Assembly: GCA_001687465.1 (NCBI GenBank)
Contig: LVLI01000593.1
Location: 24,211 to 88,210, forward strand
Length of the DNA: 64,000 bases
Origin: Halocafeteria seosinensis
Lineage: Eukaryota > Sar > Bigyra > Bicosoecida
Direction of reading: 5' to 3'
Part shown: one piece after another, positions 22,647 through 34,000 of the stretch
Numbering within the stretch: the stretch's first letter is position 1
How the letters are laid out: every line of letters starts with the position of its first letter
The notes under the pieces: model-generated
What the model was told of the DNA's origin: nothing
The model's database searches: none
The model's input: the letters and a program-made list of their open reading frames with translations, nothing else
Position numbers and translations under genes: made by a program

Positions 22647-25289
22647 CTAAGGATCAAGTCGTGGTGATGCATTTCCCCGTTGCAGTATTACTGCGCGTTT
22701 TGGATGGGCCGCTGGTATTTCCGGCCGAGAACAGGGAGCCGTTGGAGCTCTCGCCGTTGACTGGGGGTTATGCCGGAGTTCCGGATACGCTTGTGGTCTA
22801 CGCGGGATGAACCATACGAAGTGAGACCATCTACGCACTCCATTATAGTGATACAATGCTCCACTGATGTCAGTCAAATCTCCTGAATTCCCTCTACTCT
22901 CTACCGCAGGATAATCTTCCTTCTCAAGGAAGCAGTTTTGGCCTGTACCATCGTACACGGAATACTTTATCAGAATAGCTGAGCGTCCTCCACCAGCTGG
23001 GTGTCCTCCCGATATGCTTCCAATCATACACGAGTTTTTGAGGTGCGACAGCATGTATACATTCTCGATATACACTGTCCCTGCTCGTTTGCTGGTGTCT
23101 GAACCACACAGTCCACCTGAGTGTACCGCGTCTACTGATATTTCACCAGTTGAATAAGAATTTACAATTGTTAATGCGCCGTGCGTTGACGCCGTTTCAC
23201 TTCCAGTAATACCTCCAGAGTATGAAGCCTCAACGTCGCCTATAGTGAAGCACTCTTCTACAGTGACCCGGCCGTAGTTTGCAGCGGCACGCTTCCCAAG
23301 AATACCGCCACTCATGCTCCCACAAATGTTCCCGAAAGTAAAGGAACTCCTAACGTGCACTTCGGAGCTAGTATTGGAATCTAGAGAGATTCCTGCTTCA
23401 GCTCCCAAAATACCCCCTGAACCACGTCCTTCCACCAGTGCAGTAGAATACGTGGAGGTAAAGTATGCACTGCCCCCACTTCTGGCTGTACCAGCCCCAG
23501 AAATGCCTCCACTCCACGATCCTTGAATCTTCCCTGTGGCATGAGAATCGGAAACAGAGATGGCACCATCCCTCCCGCTTCTGGCCCCGATGATTCCACC
23601 CCCACTCGTCCCAATCTCTCCTGAAGAGCTACAATTTTTCACGCAGAAAAACCGCTGTTCAGCTTGAATGATGAACCCCCCTTCCTCGGACGTCCTTCCC
23701 AAGACTGTTTTTACATTCTTTATTAACGGAGCTTCTTCAAAATTAGGGACACTGTCGTCGATTCTAAAGAGACCATCAAAATTTCGCAAGCCTGTTAGAT
23801 CGATCAAATGGTTTTCCCCGTCGAAATCCACATTATTTTGTAGATTAATATATTCTCCCACCTCTTTCCGCCACTCCTTCCACTCGATGTCACGTACTTG
23901 TCTATAAAGCCTTTTGCCCGAGTAGTATTCAACACAAGCACGGAGTGCTTGTAGCTCCGGAAAGCTATTAGACTCACGTAAAAGCCACACAGACTCTGAC
24001 CAACACTCGGTAGAGTTGTAACAATACAGCTTACCCCTGATGTCACTGTAACTTGCTGAGTTGCCTTCCTCTTGAAAAATCCCACTACAATCTTTACTAC
24101 TGTTGACTCCATCATTCTTATACACAGATCGCTTTACCTCTAGTCTACGCGCTGGAGGGCGATGGTTCCCATAGTACAAACCACCGGTCAGACTTGCGTT
24201 ACCGAGGAGATACACATTGCTGATCAAAACGGTTCCAGTATGATAGCCAACACGTGCCCCGCATATTCCTCCTGTTTCCTTGGTATCTTGAAGAGCATCC
24301 CCGGACGTATAGGAATTGGAAATAAGCACTTTGCCGCCTCTCATCGCAGACCTTTCTCCGACAATCCCACCTGCCCTATGACCAGATATATTTCCAGAGG
24401 AATAGCACTCAGATATGTACATATATGCCCCATAATAACCTGTTCCCCCGCCTCCGATACCTCCACTCCCTTTACCCGCAATTTTCCCCTTGGAATAGCA
24501 CCCTTCTATATACACGGACCCTCGGACAGCCCCAGCCAGTCTTCCAGCGATGCCTCCGGCTTGCTTTGCTGCAATCGTACCTGTAGAATAGCAGTTGGAT
24601 ATGTTCAGGAATCTGCCCCGATTTCCTGCGCGTTGACCTATAATACCTCCAGAAAAAGCTACTCGGATTCCTCCGGAGGTATAGCAGTTTGTAATTTTTC
24701 CAGCATAGCCGACCTTGTATCCCGCAATACCTCCACCAGATTTACCTATTTCTCCGGTAGAGCTACAGTAGTCGACCACAAAGAACTGTTGGTGAGAATG
24801 TAGAATGAAACCGGCTCCCCAGGCCGTGTGTCCGCCTTGAGTATGTACGTTCCTAATCAGGGGTGCTACCCCGAACGACTTTACTAACTCACTCTTCGTA
24901 GTGAAGAGTCCGTGGAAGTTGCTGATCCCCTCCAAGAACATAACGTGACTGTTACCGTCAAACGTTTCATTCGCATCTAATGAGATAAAAGTGTTATGGG
25001 TATACCCTTGCTTAACCCAATCAATATCACACGTTTGCTTAAATGTGTTGTGTTCCGAGTGATAGTGGATGCAACTTTCATTTCCAGCCTGAATGCTCTG
25101 TTTAAGATCGATAGCCGTATCACCGACCGCACAGCTCACAATCCAGAAACAAATCAAAATTTTCGAAAAAGACAATGTCAACAGGGAAGATCCGCATGGT
25201 CTAATGGCGTTTGTTCGGTGAAGGATGGAGCGACATGAAGATGCGAACAGTGCATCACAAGAATAACGCTCTAGGATGAAATTCGTCAT
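22647..25289 (-). CDS. Secreted GLUG-like repeat (beta-helix type) protein with two homologous halves
   Basis: A single 880-residue exon. A hydrophobic stretch at about residues 37-57 (LSFSKILICFWIVSCAVG) looks like a signal peptide or anchor preceded by a 36-residue leader, so translation might start further in. The body is two homologous halves, about 60-450 and 450-835. Each opens with FDG-x-x-H-x(5)-G-x-x-NF-x-GLF, has an APLI-[RK]-NV block, then five or six repeats of the form C-[YF]-[ST]-x-G-x-I-x(5)-GGI-x-G. These resemble the GLUG motif of bacterial surface adhesins and predict a right-handed parallel beta-helix. Each half ends with a CYSTE-like W-x(3)-VW-x(6)-FPEL block. The tail is Pro/Ala/Arg-rich. 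A role in cell surface, wall or adhesion is inferred; no catalytic motif is visible. Confidence 0.75.
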   Translation of the reverse strand: MTNFILERYSCDALFASSCRSILHRTNAIRPCGSSLLTLSFSKILICFWIVSCAVGDTAIDLKQSIQAGNESCIHYHSEHNTFKQTCDIDWVKQGYTHNTFISLDANETFDGNSHVMFLEGISNFHGLFTTKSELVKSFGVAPLIRNVHTQGGHTAWGAGFILHSHQQFFVVDYCSSTGEIGKSGGGIAGYKVGYAGKITNCYTSGGIRVAFSGGIIGQRAGNRGRFLNISNCYSTGTIAAKQAGGIAGRLAGAVRGSVYIEGCYSKGKIAGKGSGGIGGGGTGYYGAYMYISECYSSGNISGHRAGGIVGERSAMRGGKVLISNSYTSGDALQDTKETGGICGARVGYHTGTVLISNVYLLGNASLTGGLYYGNHRPPARRLEVKRSVYKNDGVNSSKDCSGIFQEEGNSASYSDIRGKLYCYNSTECWSESVWLLRESNSFPELQALRACVEYYSGKRLYRQVRDIEWKEWRKEVGEYINLQNNVDFDGENHLIDLTGLRNFDGLFRIDDSVPNFEEAPLIKNVKTVLGRTSEEGGFIIQAEQRFFCVKNCSSSGEIGTSGGGIIGARSGRDGAISVSDSHATGKIQGSWSGGISGAGTARSGGSAYFTSTYSTALVEGRGSGGILGAEAGISLDSNTSSEVHVRSSFTFGNICGSMSGGILGKRAAANYGRVTVEECFTIGDVEASYSGGITGSETASTHGALTIVNSYSTGEISVDAVHSGGLCGSDTSKRAGTVYIENVYMLSHLKNSCMIGSISGGHPAGGGRSAILIKYSVYDGTGQNCFLEKEDYPAVESRGNSGDLTDISGALYHYNGVRRWSHFVWFIPRRPQAYPELRHNPQSTARAPTAPCSRPEIPAAHPKRAVILQRGNASPRLDP

Positions 25290-26087
25290 GACCGTACATG
25301 TAGCTCGGATACAACTTATGGCACAACAAACTGGCAGCGTTTATAGAATGTGAAAGATTTTTCCAACTGTTCGAAGGCAAATCTTTTCCTTGACCGTAAT
25401 TTAGCATCACGTGGCCTGGTTCTTCGTAACTTATCGTAAGGCTTAAGTTCATTTCTTGGAACTTCACACCAATGCTGAACTGACTGAGGATTTCTGAGTC
25501 AGGAACCCACGTTGGAGCGGTATTTGTTTATTTTCGCTGCCTCTCTGAGGCAGTTTGCTCCATGTGGGTGTAGTCCTAGCGAAGGAGTTACACGGAAATG
25601 TTACACTTTTGCTCATGTGTTAATGACTGTATAGGTTACACTGACACGAACCGCTTTATGTTGGTTCTTCGTTGGCCACTAGGTCTATACGAGGTAACAA
25701 ATTCATGAGAATGCCGTACAAGATTTGCTGAAGCACTCAAAACAGTCACCCAATCAGTTGGATGGTTTCAGATTCTTGCATCAGACTGCATTCCGAGTTT
25801 GTTCTGATGGTCTGGGAGTTCTGCGGCCAGATTCCATGCAGACTGCAGTCCATGGAATTCCAGACTAGGCTTCCTGCTTTCCTCCGTCATTTGAACGTAC
25901 CTGGGCCCTTTCTCTGACCACGTAACAGGGACCGATACTTTAAGATAGTATACTTGCGATGATTCCGCAAGCGGTCTTGACGACTACTACACAGGAACTA
26001 CAGTAGACGTCTACTAAGTCTCTACTTCCACAGCGGATTGTTATTTCCACTGTCCTCACTTTTTATTAGGTACAGTATTTCTCGGCA
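25290..26087. other. Divergent intergenic region
   Basis: About 800 bp between the start of the GLUG-repeat gene (minus) and the lipase gene (plus). It should hold both promoters. It has short GCAGACTGCAGTC-type repeats near 25840-25855 but no gene. Confidence 0.4.
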
Positions 26088-29000
26088 ATGCTCTCCGAGT
26101 TGATTTCGTTCCCGTTGTGGGTCATTGGGTCCCTTATTGCGGTCTCCCTGCAATATGCGGTTGTGCTGTATAACGCCTTCCGAATCGGTATCGATGTCGT
26201 ACTGTTCGGACTCACGCGGTGGCTTCGATTGGTCCTACGGAACATCACGTGGCCTTTGCCGGGTAAAATAAGCCGCCAATATCGCCTCTTCCAGGCGCAT
26301 CGCAACCTGAATCGTGTAAACAACTACAGTGAATGGATGGAAGCAGCGCATGAGATTGACCGGGAGGAGGGTCTTGAGGCCTGGCGCAACGATTGCAGCG
26401 ATGAGGAGAAGACGTGTGACCATGCACTCTTATCGTCCACTTCGGAACGCCTGAAAACACTGCGGGAGAATCACGATTCGCATGGGTTAATGTATTTTTT
26501 GAGCAGCATTCTTAACCGCCAGTTCGGGGGGATTGAGAATTCAGCCTTGTACAACAAGTCCTACGTTGGCACCAAGAGGACAGTCGAGGAGTATATAGAC
26601 CAAGTGTGCCAGAGTATAGAGTACTTGGCGCACAGCAATGCGCTATCGAAATCGAAAAAGCGCACTTTCTTTGAACATGCGCGCTTGGGCTACGGACGAT
26701 GCGCTCTGTAAGTTCGTGAACCTGACCTATGTTGAGCCTTTTACTGACTCTCACTCGCATGCGCCACGTGCAGCGCTCTTTCCGGCGGAGGCGCCTTGGC
26801 AATGTACCATATGGGCGTGATAAAAGCTCTCCTGGAGCAGAAACTCATGCCGCGCGTGATCTCGGGAACCAGCGGAGGCAGTATTGGTAAGTGGGAGCTC
26901 CATCTACCCCGAAGTATGGGGACTGGTAATTATGAATTTGGTTTGATCTGTATTTGTGCTTGACAGTGGCTGCCATGCTGGCGATGAAGACGGACGAAGA
27001 AATGCTCAACGACGTGATAAAGTCAGACATCTCACAAAGGTAAGCACACGTCTGATGAATAATCATTTTCGGTGGAGAGTGTACACTCAAGGATTGTTGT
27101 ACACACAGATTAGGAGTCCGTTGGTTCGATTCTATCGATACGCAGTTACTGCGGTTTATTAAGAGTATCGTCAAGCAAGACCGAGCCAGGATGATGGAAA
27201 CGGAAGCCTTTGCACATACTTGCAAAGCTTACTATGGATCTGTAACATTTGGAGAAGCTTTCAAAAGGACAGGTACGCTTTTCAGTACTAGGACATACTA
27301 GATGGCACGATTTACACATACGACCTTCTCTATACTGCTCTTCCTGCGGCAGGTAGAATTGTTAGCATTCCCGTCACAGCGAGATATGGAACGGCGCAAA
27401 ATGCTCATGCAATTATTCTCAACTACTTGACAGCTCCCAATGTATTGCTTTGGAGTGCAGTCGCCGCATCATGTGCCTTGCCAGGTATGGGTTGCTAGTT
27501 ATGACGCAAGCAAATTTACGTATCGATATTAACCGTTGATAAGCGTCTGCAGGGTTAATGAAACCAGCGAGCCTAATGGCAAAAAACCCTTCAACTAAGG
27601 AAGAAGAGCCTGTGCACCCAAGTGGCGTACAATTCTTGGATGGCACTACTCAAAGCGACATTCCTTGTGAACAATTGACAATTCTCTTTCACACGAATAG
27701 GTATGCCTGAGAATGATTCCAAAGTATGGTCCAACTGGAAAGTTATTGACCGCTCAGACTGTTTACTGCAGATTTATAGTTAGTCAAGTAAATCCTCATG
27801 TGACTCCTTTCGTTCGAGACTCGGGACCTCGTTCGGCAAGCTCAAGCGACTCTATGGTCGTCCGGATGCTGACTCAATATCAATATTGGCTGAATCTAGG
27901 TACGGGGTAACCCGTTGTGGAGTAAGTCCCGCGAATCGCTTGATGGTTCTGTTTGCTGGAATGCAGATATCCAGCAGAGAACAATGAAATTGGCAAAGTT
28001 GCGTCTGCTGCCGCAATTCTTTGGTCAAGAGATGCGGAAGGTGTTTCTCCAGCGATATAACGGGCATGTCACAATAGTACCGCGGATGAGTATACTGGAT
28101 CGATTCAAAGCCCTATCCCATCCTGATGAGGATGTAAGCATTCCACCTGTAGTCTTGTAGTCGTTAAGTGCTGCATTCCTTCACGTGTCTCTATGGGTTC
28201 GCAGGATATGGAGCGCTATATTTCAGGAGGTCAAAGAGCTGCCTGGCTTCACATGTCGCGGATTCGCACTCTTGTTGCTATAGAAAATTGCTTGACCGAA
28301 TGTGCGCATAAATTTCCTCCAGCGGAAGCAGATTTAGGGTCTCCCTCGAAACCTATGTCGTTTGGAGGTGCGCATTCTGAAGATGGAAGCACCACGACCC
28401 GATCTTTCCACGGAGTGCCCCCCAAATACCCCAATGCGGATACTTTCGAGCAACGAGGTCGTGAAGAACGTAAGAATTTTAAGTGCTCCTATGAGAGAAT
28501 TGTTAGATTTGCACCTGGATTCATTTTTCGCATCGCAGCTCCCACCCATGCCGAAGAAACTGAAACCATTCCTACAGTTTGGGGAGACATTCCCGTATCT
28601 CCTACCACTCGAGCTAATGCGTCGGCAACGTTACCAAATGTGAGAGCGTCTGCTGCTCACCGACAGTTATCTGCGCCAGCACTGGACCGGACCGATGGGA
28701 CTAACTTGTACCGGCCCAGCCCCAATAGTAGTATACGTATTGCGTTTAGACGTAGCGGCTCAGCTGCGTCCCTAGCTTATCAGGAACCCAAGAATGAGGA
28801 AAACTACCGCTTGGACGCACTCAATGAAGAAAACAATGAGGAGAGGGACTATGCTTTAGCAGTGGATCCACTGATGGGAGGGGGTGGCATGGCTGCGGAT
28901 GACGTCGATATTGACTACTCATACTTTAGATATCCCGCGAGACAGTCAACATACAATTTCCCCTCTCACAATAGTGTGACTGCCTTGTCGGAAGGAGCCG

Positions 29001-29299
29001 GATCTATTAGAAGGTTATCCTCTCACGGCACAATGACCCCACCGTTTCAGGAGGATATGCCTATAGAGGATACTTCCCCTGCACCGACGTTCGACAGCGA
29101 GGACCAGTCGTCATCTAGGGAAGCCAGAGTTGGACGGAGCATTCCGCCACTAAACTCTCGTGATGTCCGAGGACATTCAGAAGAATTCTATCCCGAAGGA
29201 GATTCTAAACATGCATTTGACCAAGCATTGCCCCCCTCTCCGACATTCAGTTCGGAAAGCAGTACCGCGGAGGGTAACTCTCACAACTCGAACAAATGA
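26088..29299 (+). CDS. Patatin-domain triacylglycerol lipase, SDP1/Tgl3-5 type
   Basis: Nine phase-consistent exons code 879 residues. They are 26088-26707, 26774-26886, 26967-27039, 27109-27272, 27353-27484, 27553-27700, 27772-27899, 27967-28133 and 28205-29299. The enzyme should release fatty acids from storage triacylglycerol on lipid droplets. Features are an N-terminal hydrophobic segment (about 8-55), a helical region typical of SDP1, the oxyanion motif SGGGALAMYHMGV, nucleophile elbow GTSGG split near an intron, GVRWF, a YYG-x(3)-F-x-EA-[FY] block, and a DG motif (FLDGTTQSDIP) supplying the catalytic Asp. It also has FIVSQVNPHV-PF, characteristic of this subfamily. The C-terminal 300 residues are disordered and acidic. 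A decayed partial copy lies at 19637-19866. Confidence 0.93.
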
Positions 29300-29558
29300 A
29301 TACAGTAGTGTTGTATTGCAAGGGTGGATTGGGCTATCCGTTTACTCATGGAACAGGCGCATGTTGCTCGTCAGCTGTAGGTGAACCCACCACAGGGAAT
29401 GCTCCCGCATAGCCCGATTTTGATACTTTCCTGTGCTAATCTAGCACAGCTACTTTGTCCCTGCTTTCGCCGGTTGTAGCACATACGGAATCGCTCATTG
29501 ATCTCACACTACGAGGACGTTCATATGCTGCTATATCTTACAGCAACCACTTTAGCGA

Positions 29559-30418
29559 CTACTGACCTTGAGGTGGATACTGTTGCTGTTGATAGTTTTG
29601 TGGAGCTCCATATCCCATGCCCGGTTGAGGTGGCATTCCAGGTGGGCGAGGTGGCATACCAGGAGGCATTCCCGGTGGAGCACCACCTTGTGGTTGTTGT
29701 TGTCCCATGTTATGTTGAGGTGCTGATGCTGCTGCCACACCTGTCGGCTGCATAGCATTCGCTGAAGGCCCACCGACACCAGATACAGGACCAGCTAGAC
29801 CACGGGGCGCCCCACTGGGTGCTGCCGATAGACCTCGTCCCGCTGAGCGAGCGACACCCGGTCCACCAGCTTGCTGTCCAGTAGGTTTGGATTCTGAAGG
29901 TGGAGGTGCCTGGATCTGTATGGAAACCACGTTTTCACCTCTAAGTAACACTAGCCCCAAGAACCGCTTCTCTTGACGCTCCTCGGCTGCACAAAATAAA
30001 TAAGCAAAAACCATGGGTAAACGTCCAATCTTTCTTTCTCTCTTCGAGAATTACTCATCGTGCTAATCGCACCCAACATACTTGTACCCGACGATGTTTT
30101 TGTTTTCAGAGTTCTCCACTCTTCACAATCTGCTAGAACTAAGTTCATGTGTGTATCAAAGGCTAACAGCTGTCCTACCAAGACTCGCCTGCGGAGTTCA
30201 GGAGACAATTTGTTACAAAACGGCACCCCGAAACTATCATATAAGAACCTATATAACATACGTATCCTGAACTGTCACCCGTAGGGTGTAGTTCACGAAT
30301 TGGAGCATTTTGGAGGGCTTATTCTGCAATCCACAGGCATTCCACACGGATGAACAGATGCGAAATCAAAAGACAAGAGGCTCAAAATTTCCTTCATGAA
30401 GGTGCATGCACGTACCAT
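29559..30418 (-). CDS. SNRPB: Small nuclear ribonucleoprotein-associated protein SmB
   Basis: Core spliceosomal Sm protein, 199 residues. Exons are 30418-30416 (only the ATG), 30323-30262, 30188-30082 and 29986-29559. Sm1 motif: [16 protein letters not shown] then [23 protein letters not shown]. Sm2 motif: [15 protein letters not shown]. The tail is Gly/Pro/Gln-rich ([17 protein letters not shown]), as in SmB/B'. The start codon sits immediately before a GTACGT donor, and a TTTTGCAG acceptor-like site lies 3 nt upstream of it. The initiator exon may therefore be a 6-nt microexon (30421-30416). It diverges from RRP12 across 604 bp. Confidence 0.93.
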
Positions 30419-30421
30419 CGC

Positions 30422-31022
30422 CTGCAAAAGAGAGAAAAACAGCATTAGATATACCGGGTACATAGAGTCAAGAGGACTTAGAAAAGGCCTCCAAAGACGC
30501 ATACAGCGCCGTTTCTTAAGCAAACAAACATATTTCCCAGATACTATAGAGCATAACCCTGGGTGTACACTTTGCCCATTGTGCATAGAATAGCCTCAAT
30601 GGACACAATACTGCTACTTTAGCAGGGGAACACCCTCCCCTATAGATCTCCCTGGAAAATAATTACAAAAGAGGTCACGATCTTCACGTACCATTTTGAT
30701 TGCTTCTGTGGTCGCGTCGACTATCCACCGATCCAACTATCTCTGTTGCAGCCTTTCCACTCGAAAGAGGACTATAGTGGACATGCAACAACACCGCCAG
30801 GGGACGAGATAGACACCAAGATCGGCACGATAAACAAAGTGAACGAAATGATTGTAGGCATCAGAAAAGATTGTTTGGTTCGTGGCTGACACACAGCCAT
30901 TAAAAAGGCCGTATACGAGCCTTTCTCCCTCGGATTTGAACCATGAGATGTCTCTCTGGTGGTAGCTGTACCGTCCACCGGGGTAGAGACACCCTATAAA
31001 GCGTATTGAGAGAGAAAAGACC
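30422..31022. promoter_or_regulatory. Divergent promoter of SmB and RRP12
   Basis: About 600 bp between two divergent housekeeping genes. A polypyrimidine-CAG acceptor on the minus strand next to 30421 indicates a 5'-UTR intron of SmB within this interval. No protein-coding gene is supported here. Confidence 0.45.
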
Positions 31023-34000
31023 ATGGAGGAGGTATTCGCGTCACTTCAACAAAAGGCCCAGCAAGGTGCTGTAGGCGCTAAAGGCGCCTTATCTGTGTTA
31101 CAGGCAGCTTCAGAGACCATTGTCCAACAGTCAGAAGCTAGCGGCGACCATGCGGAAGCTCAATCTCGGCCGTCGGCCTATTTTGCGGTCGTATTGGCGT
31201 CATTACGAGCTGCTTCCTCCCAGCAAAACATTGAAAATATTCAGAATGTAAGGTGAATAAGCGTCATTTCGCCTCTTTCTCTCGTGTGATAAGTTGATTA
31301 CGGGTTGGTTTTCTTTGGCCAGGTATTCCAAGCATTGGACTCGCTGTTACCGTCAGTTCCCGGGGAACTAATACGACGCAAGTGGCCCGATGAGTTACGG
31401 GAATTGTTTCGATCGGCTTTGGACACTACAGAGATCAGACGCCATGAGAAAGCTTTAAAGCACCTTATTTCGTCCATGGGAAATAGCATGCGTTGCTTGG
31501 AACCGTACCCGACGGGAGAATGGGAAAATGTCAAAAATGCAACAGCAATCATGGAACTTTTGGAAGGATGTTTCCACAGTTCCCATAAAGTGCGGAAGAG
31601 TTCCAATGCAGCTGTGACGAAACTAGTAAAGCGGCATAGGACGAATAAGGAAAGTCCTCTTTTTGATAAAATCACTGAGTTTATTTCCGATAAAATGGAC
31701 AATGGAGGAACGCAAAAGGCGATGATGGCACTTGTACTGGGGCAAACAGTTCTCCCGTTTTTCCCGGAGAGCAAACTCAGAATTGCATTGGAACGCATAT
31801 TGAATTCATGCTTGAACGAAGGTAATGCATCGCTAACGATTGCTTGCTTGAGAACATTGCAGCTAGTTTTGGAGTCCCCACATTCTTGCTTGTCGGTAAA
31901 ATTGCTGCGGAATCTCGTCGAAGCGTTGTTGAAGATCTCCAGGAACCCTGATGATCACTTAGCATGTACTGGCCATGCAAGTGCCCTTGCGTCTGCGTTC
32001 GTGCGACTTGTCAGCGCGGAAAGTGGTACTCAGAGTGGAGAAGACAGTGATTCCGATGTGTTCTCGACTGCTTCTGGAGCTGCGATCCTACAGAGATTCG
32101 GCAAGTCTTCTCACGATGAGACTGACGGAAAAGGGGACAACCGGATACCTCGACATCTCTTAGGGCATTCATGGTCTGAGCAGACTGTTCAAGTCTCTGG
32201 CGCCTTGCTTCCTCGCGTTCTTGAAAACCTAGTGGGTAACCTGTCGTCACAACGGGTTAGTGTGCACTCAGCTACAGTGAATGCCTTGACATCCGTGCTG
32301 CTTACTGGAATCAACGTCCCCATAATTCGTCAGTATTTGCGTATTGCGGATAAACAAATGGATGCACGGAACACATGCCTCGGAAGGTGTGTGGAAAACT
32401 TAAAGAAAATATTCTCTCACCATCTTCAGTCTTCCTGGCCGGTGTCACTTCCGCTTTTTGGAGTTTTGGCTTATCATCTTGGAGCCGTTGCGTATCCTTC
32501 GATGACCGACATTATTGACCGGATAGTGTTGCTTCGGTCGTCTCTGGTTGATGCGGCGGATGAAGCTGAAGAAGCCAATGCTACGAAACGTAAGAATTCA
32601 CACGGCCGAAAGAAGAGAGGCCGGGAAGACAATGACGACGATAGTGATGAGGACGATGAAGGTGATGGACGTAATGCGTTGAAAGGAGATGAAGCAAAGA
32701 GGGGAACTGTAAAGATGATCCAAAATATATGTCTCCGTATTCTCTCGAGGTTTCTCCGGGGTGTGGGTGTCGAGAAGTTCTTGAGGGTTGTCCCACTGAT
32801 ATCTGATGATGAGATGAAAAATATCCGTGGAGCAGAAGTTTATGCAACCGACCGAGAGCTGATTAAAGGAAAGACAGCCACTCTGAATTCGTCTCGCGCT
32901 GGAGTCGGAAGTACCTCTCTGCGTACATCGTCCGTCGTGGGTTCTGCACCAGGAGTAAGCGATGATAGACTGTTTCTTCTGCGTTTATTGAAGAGTGAAA
33001 TTAAGTACACGGCGAATGTCAAGCTCCAATACTTTGTGACGAACATTGTTGAGGCGGCCAGACAGTGCGAAAATGCGGCTGTAAAGGCTGAACAAGCGAA
33101 TTTGTTTGGAAACGCTAAGGCGTTTCGTTCCAGAGCTGTGCAACTATGGGAATTGTTTCCTTCGTTTTGTATCTCTGCAGCTGATATAGAGACTGCCTTC
33201 AATGATAAATTGGGCGCACTACTTACTTCTGCCATGGCGGACACCCGACACCCTCAACTGGCCAGAGTAATAGCGGCCGGCCTGGAGATCCTGGTCCGGT
33301 ACACCCGGACCAACGCTGGCAAGGGCATGTACCACCATCCTTCATCGAATACTTTTCGCAGCGGGGATTTAGACGATGCAACCTCAGTTGGAGGGGGTGA
33401 TACAACTGTCAGCGGGATTTCTGCGGCCAAATCTGGTGCCCAAACGCTCTTACGTGGTGGTGGAGTTTCCGTTTTCGGCGGAAACGACATTAGACACCCG
33501 GGTGAAGAAAGTGATGAGGAGGATGACATGGCAGCCGTATTCTCAGGGAGAAAGAGCCAACAAAATGTCTTTGAGGACGACGCCGTCACGGCGGCTTCCC
33601 ATGGTACAAGCAATAAGGACCAATCCATGAGTCTGAATGTAGCTTCGGATCGTCACCCAGTTGTTACGGCTGTTATGGGTGTCGGAGGTAAAATCCCGGT
33701 AACGTCAAGAAATCAAGCAGAGCGGAACTTGGAGGCAATATCAAAATTCAGTGGCACTTATTTGCCTATTTTATTTAACCAATACCAGAAAACTATTGAG
33801 AGCGATGAATTTACGAGTGACCAAGCCGTAGCAGAGTCTATTAGGCTGAAGAAGCAGTCATCGCAGCGTCTGCTGCAATGCATCTCTGCCTTCCTCTCTA
33901 TATCTTCAAACCAGCTGGTAGGGGATATGTTCGGTCGAATGCAAAAGATCTTAAATGAGACTCTCAATGGTGTCTCATCAGCCGCGCAAAAAGCGACACA

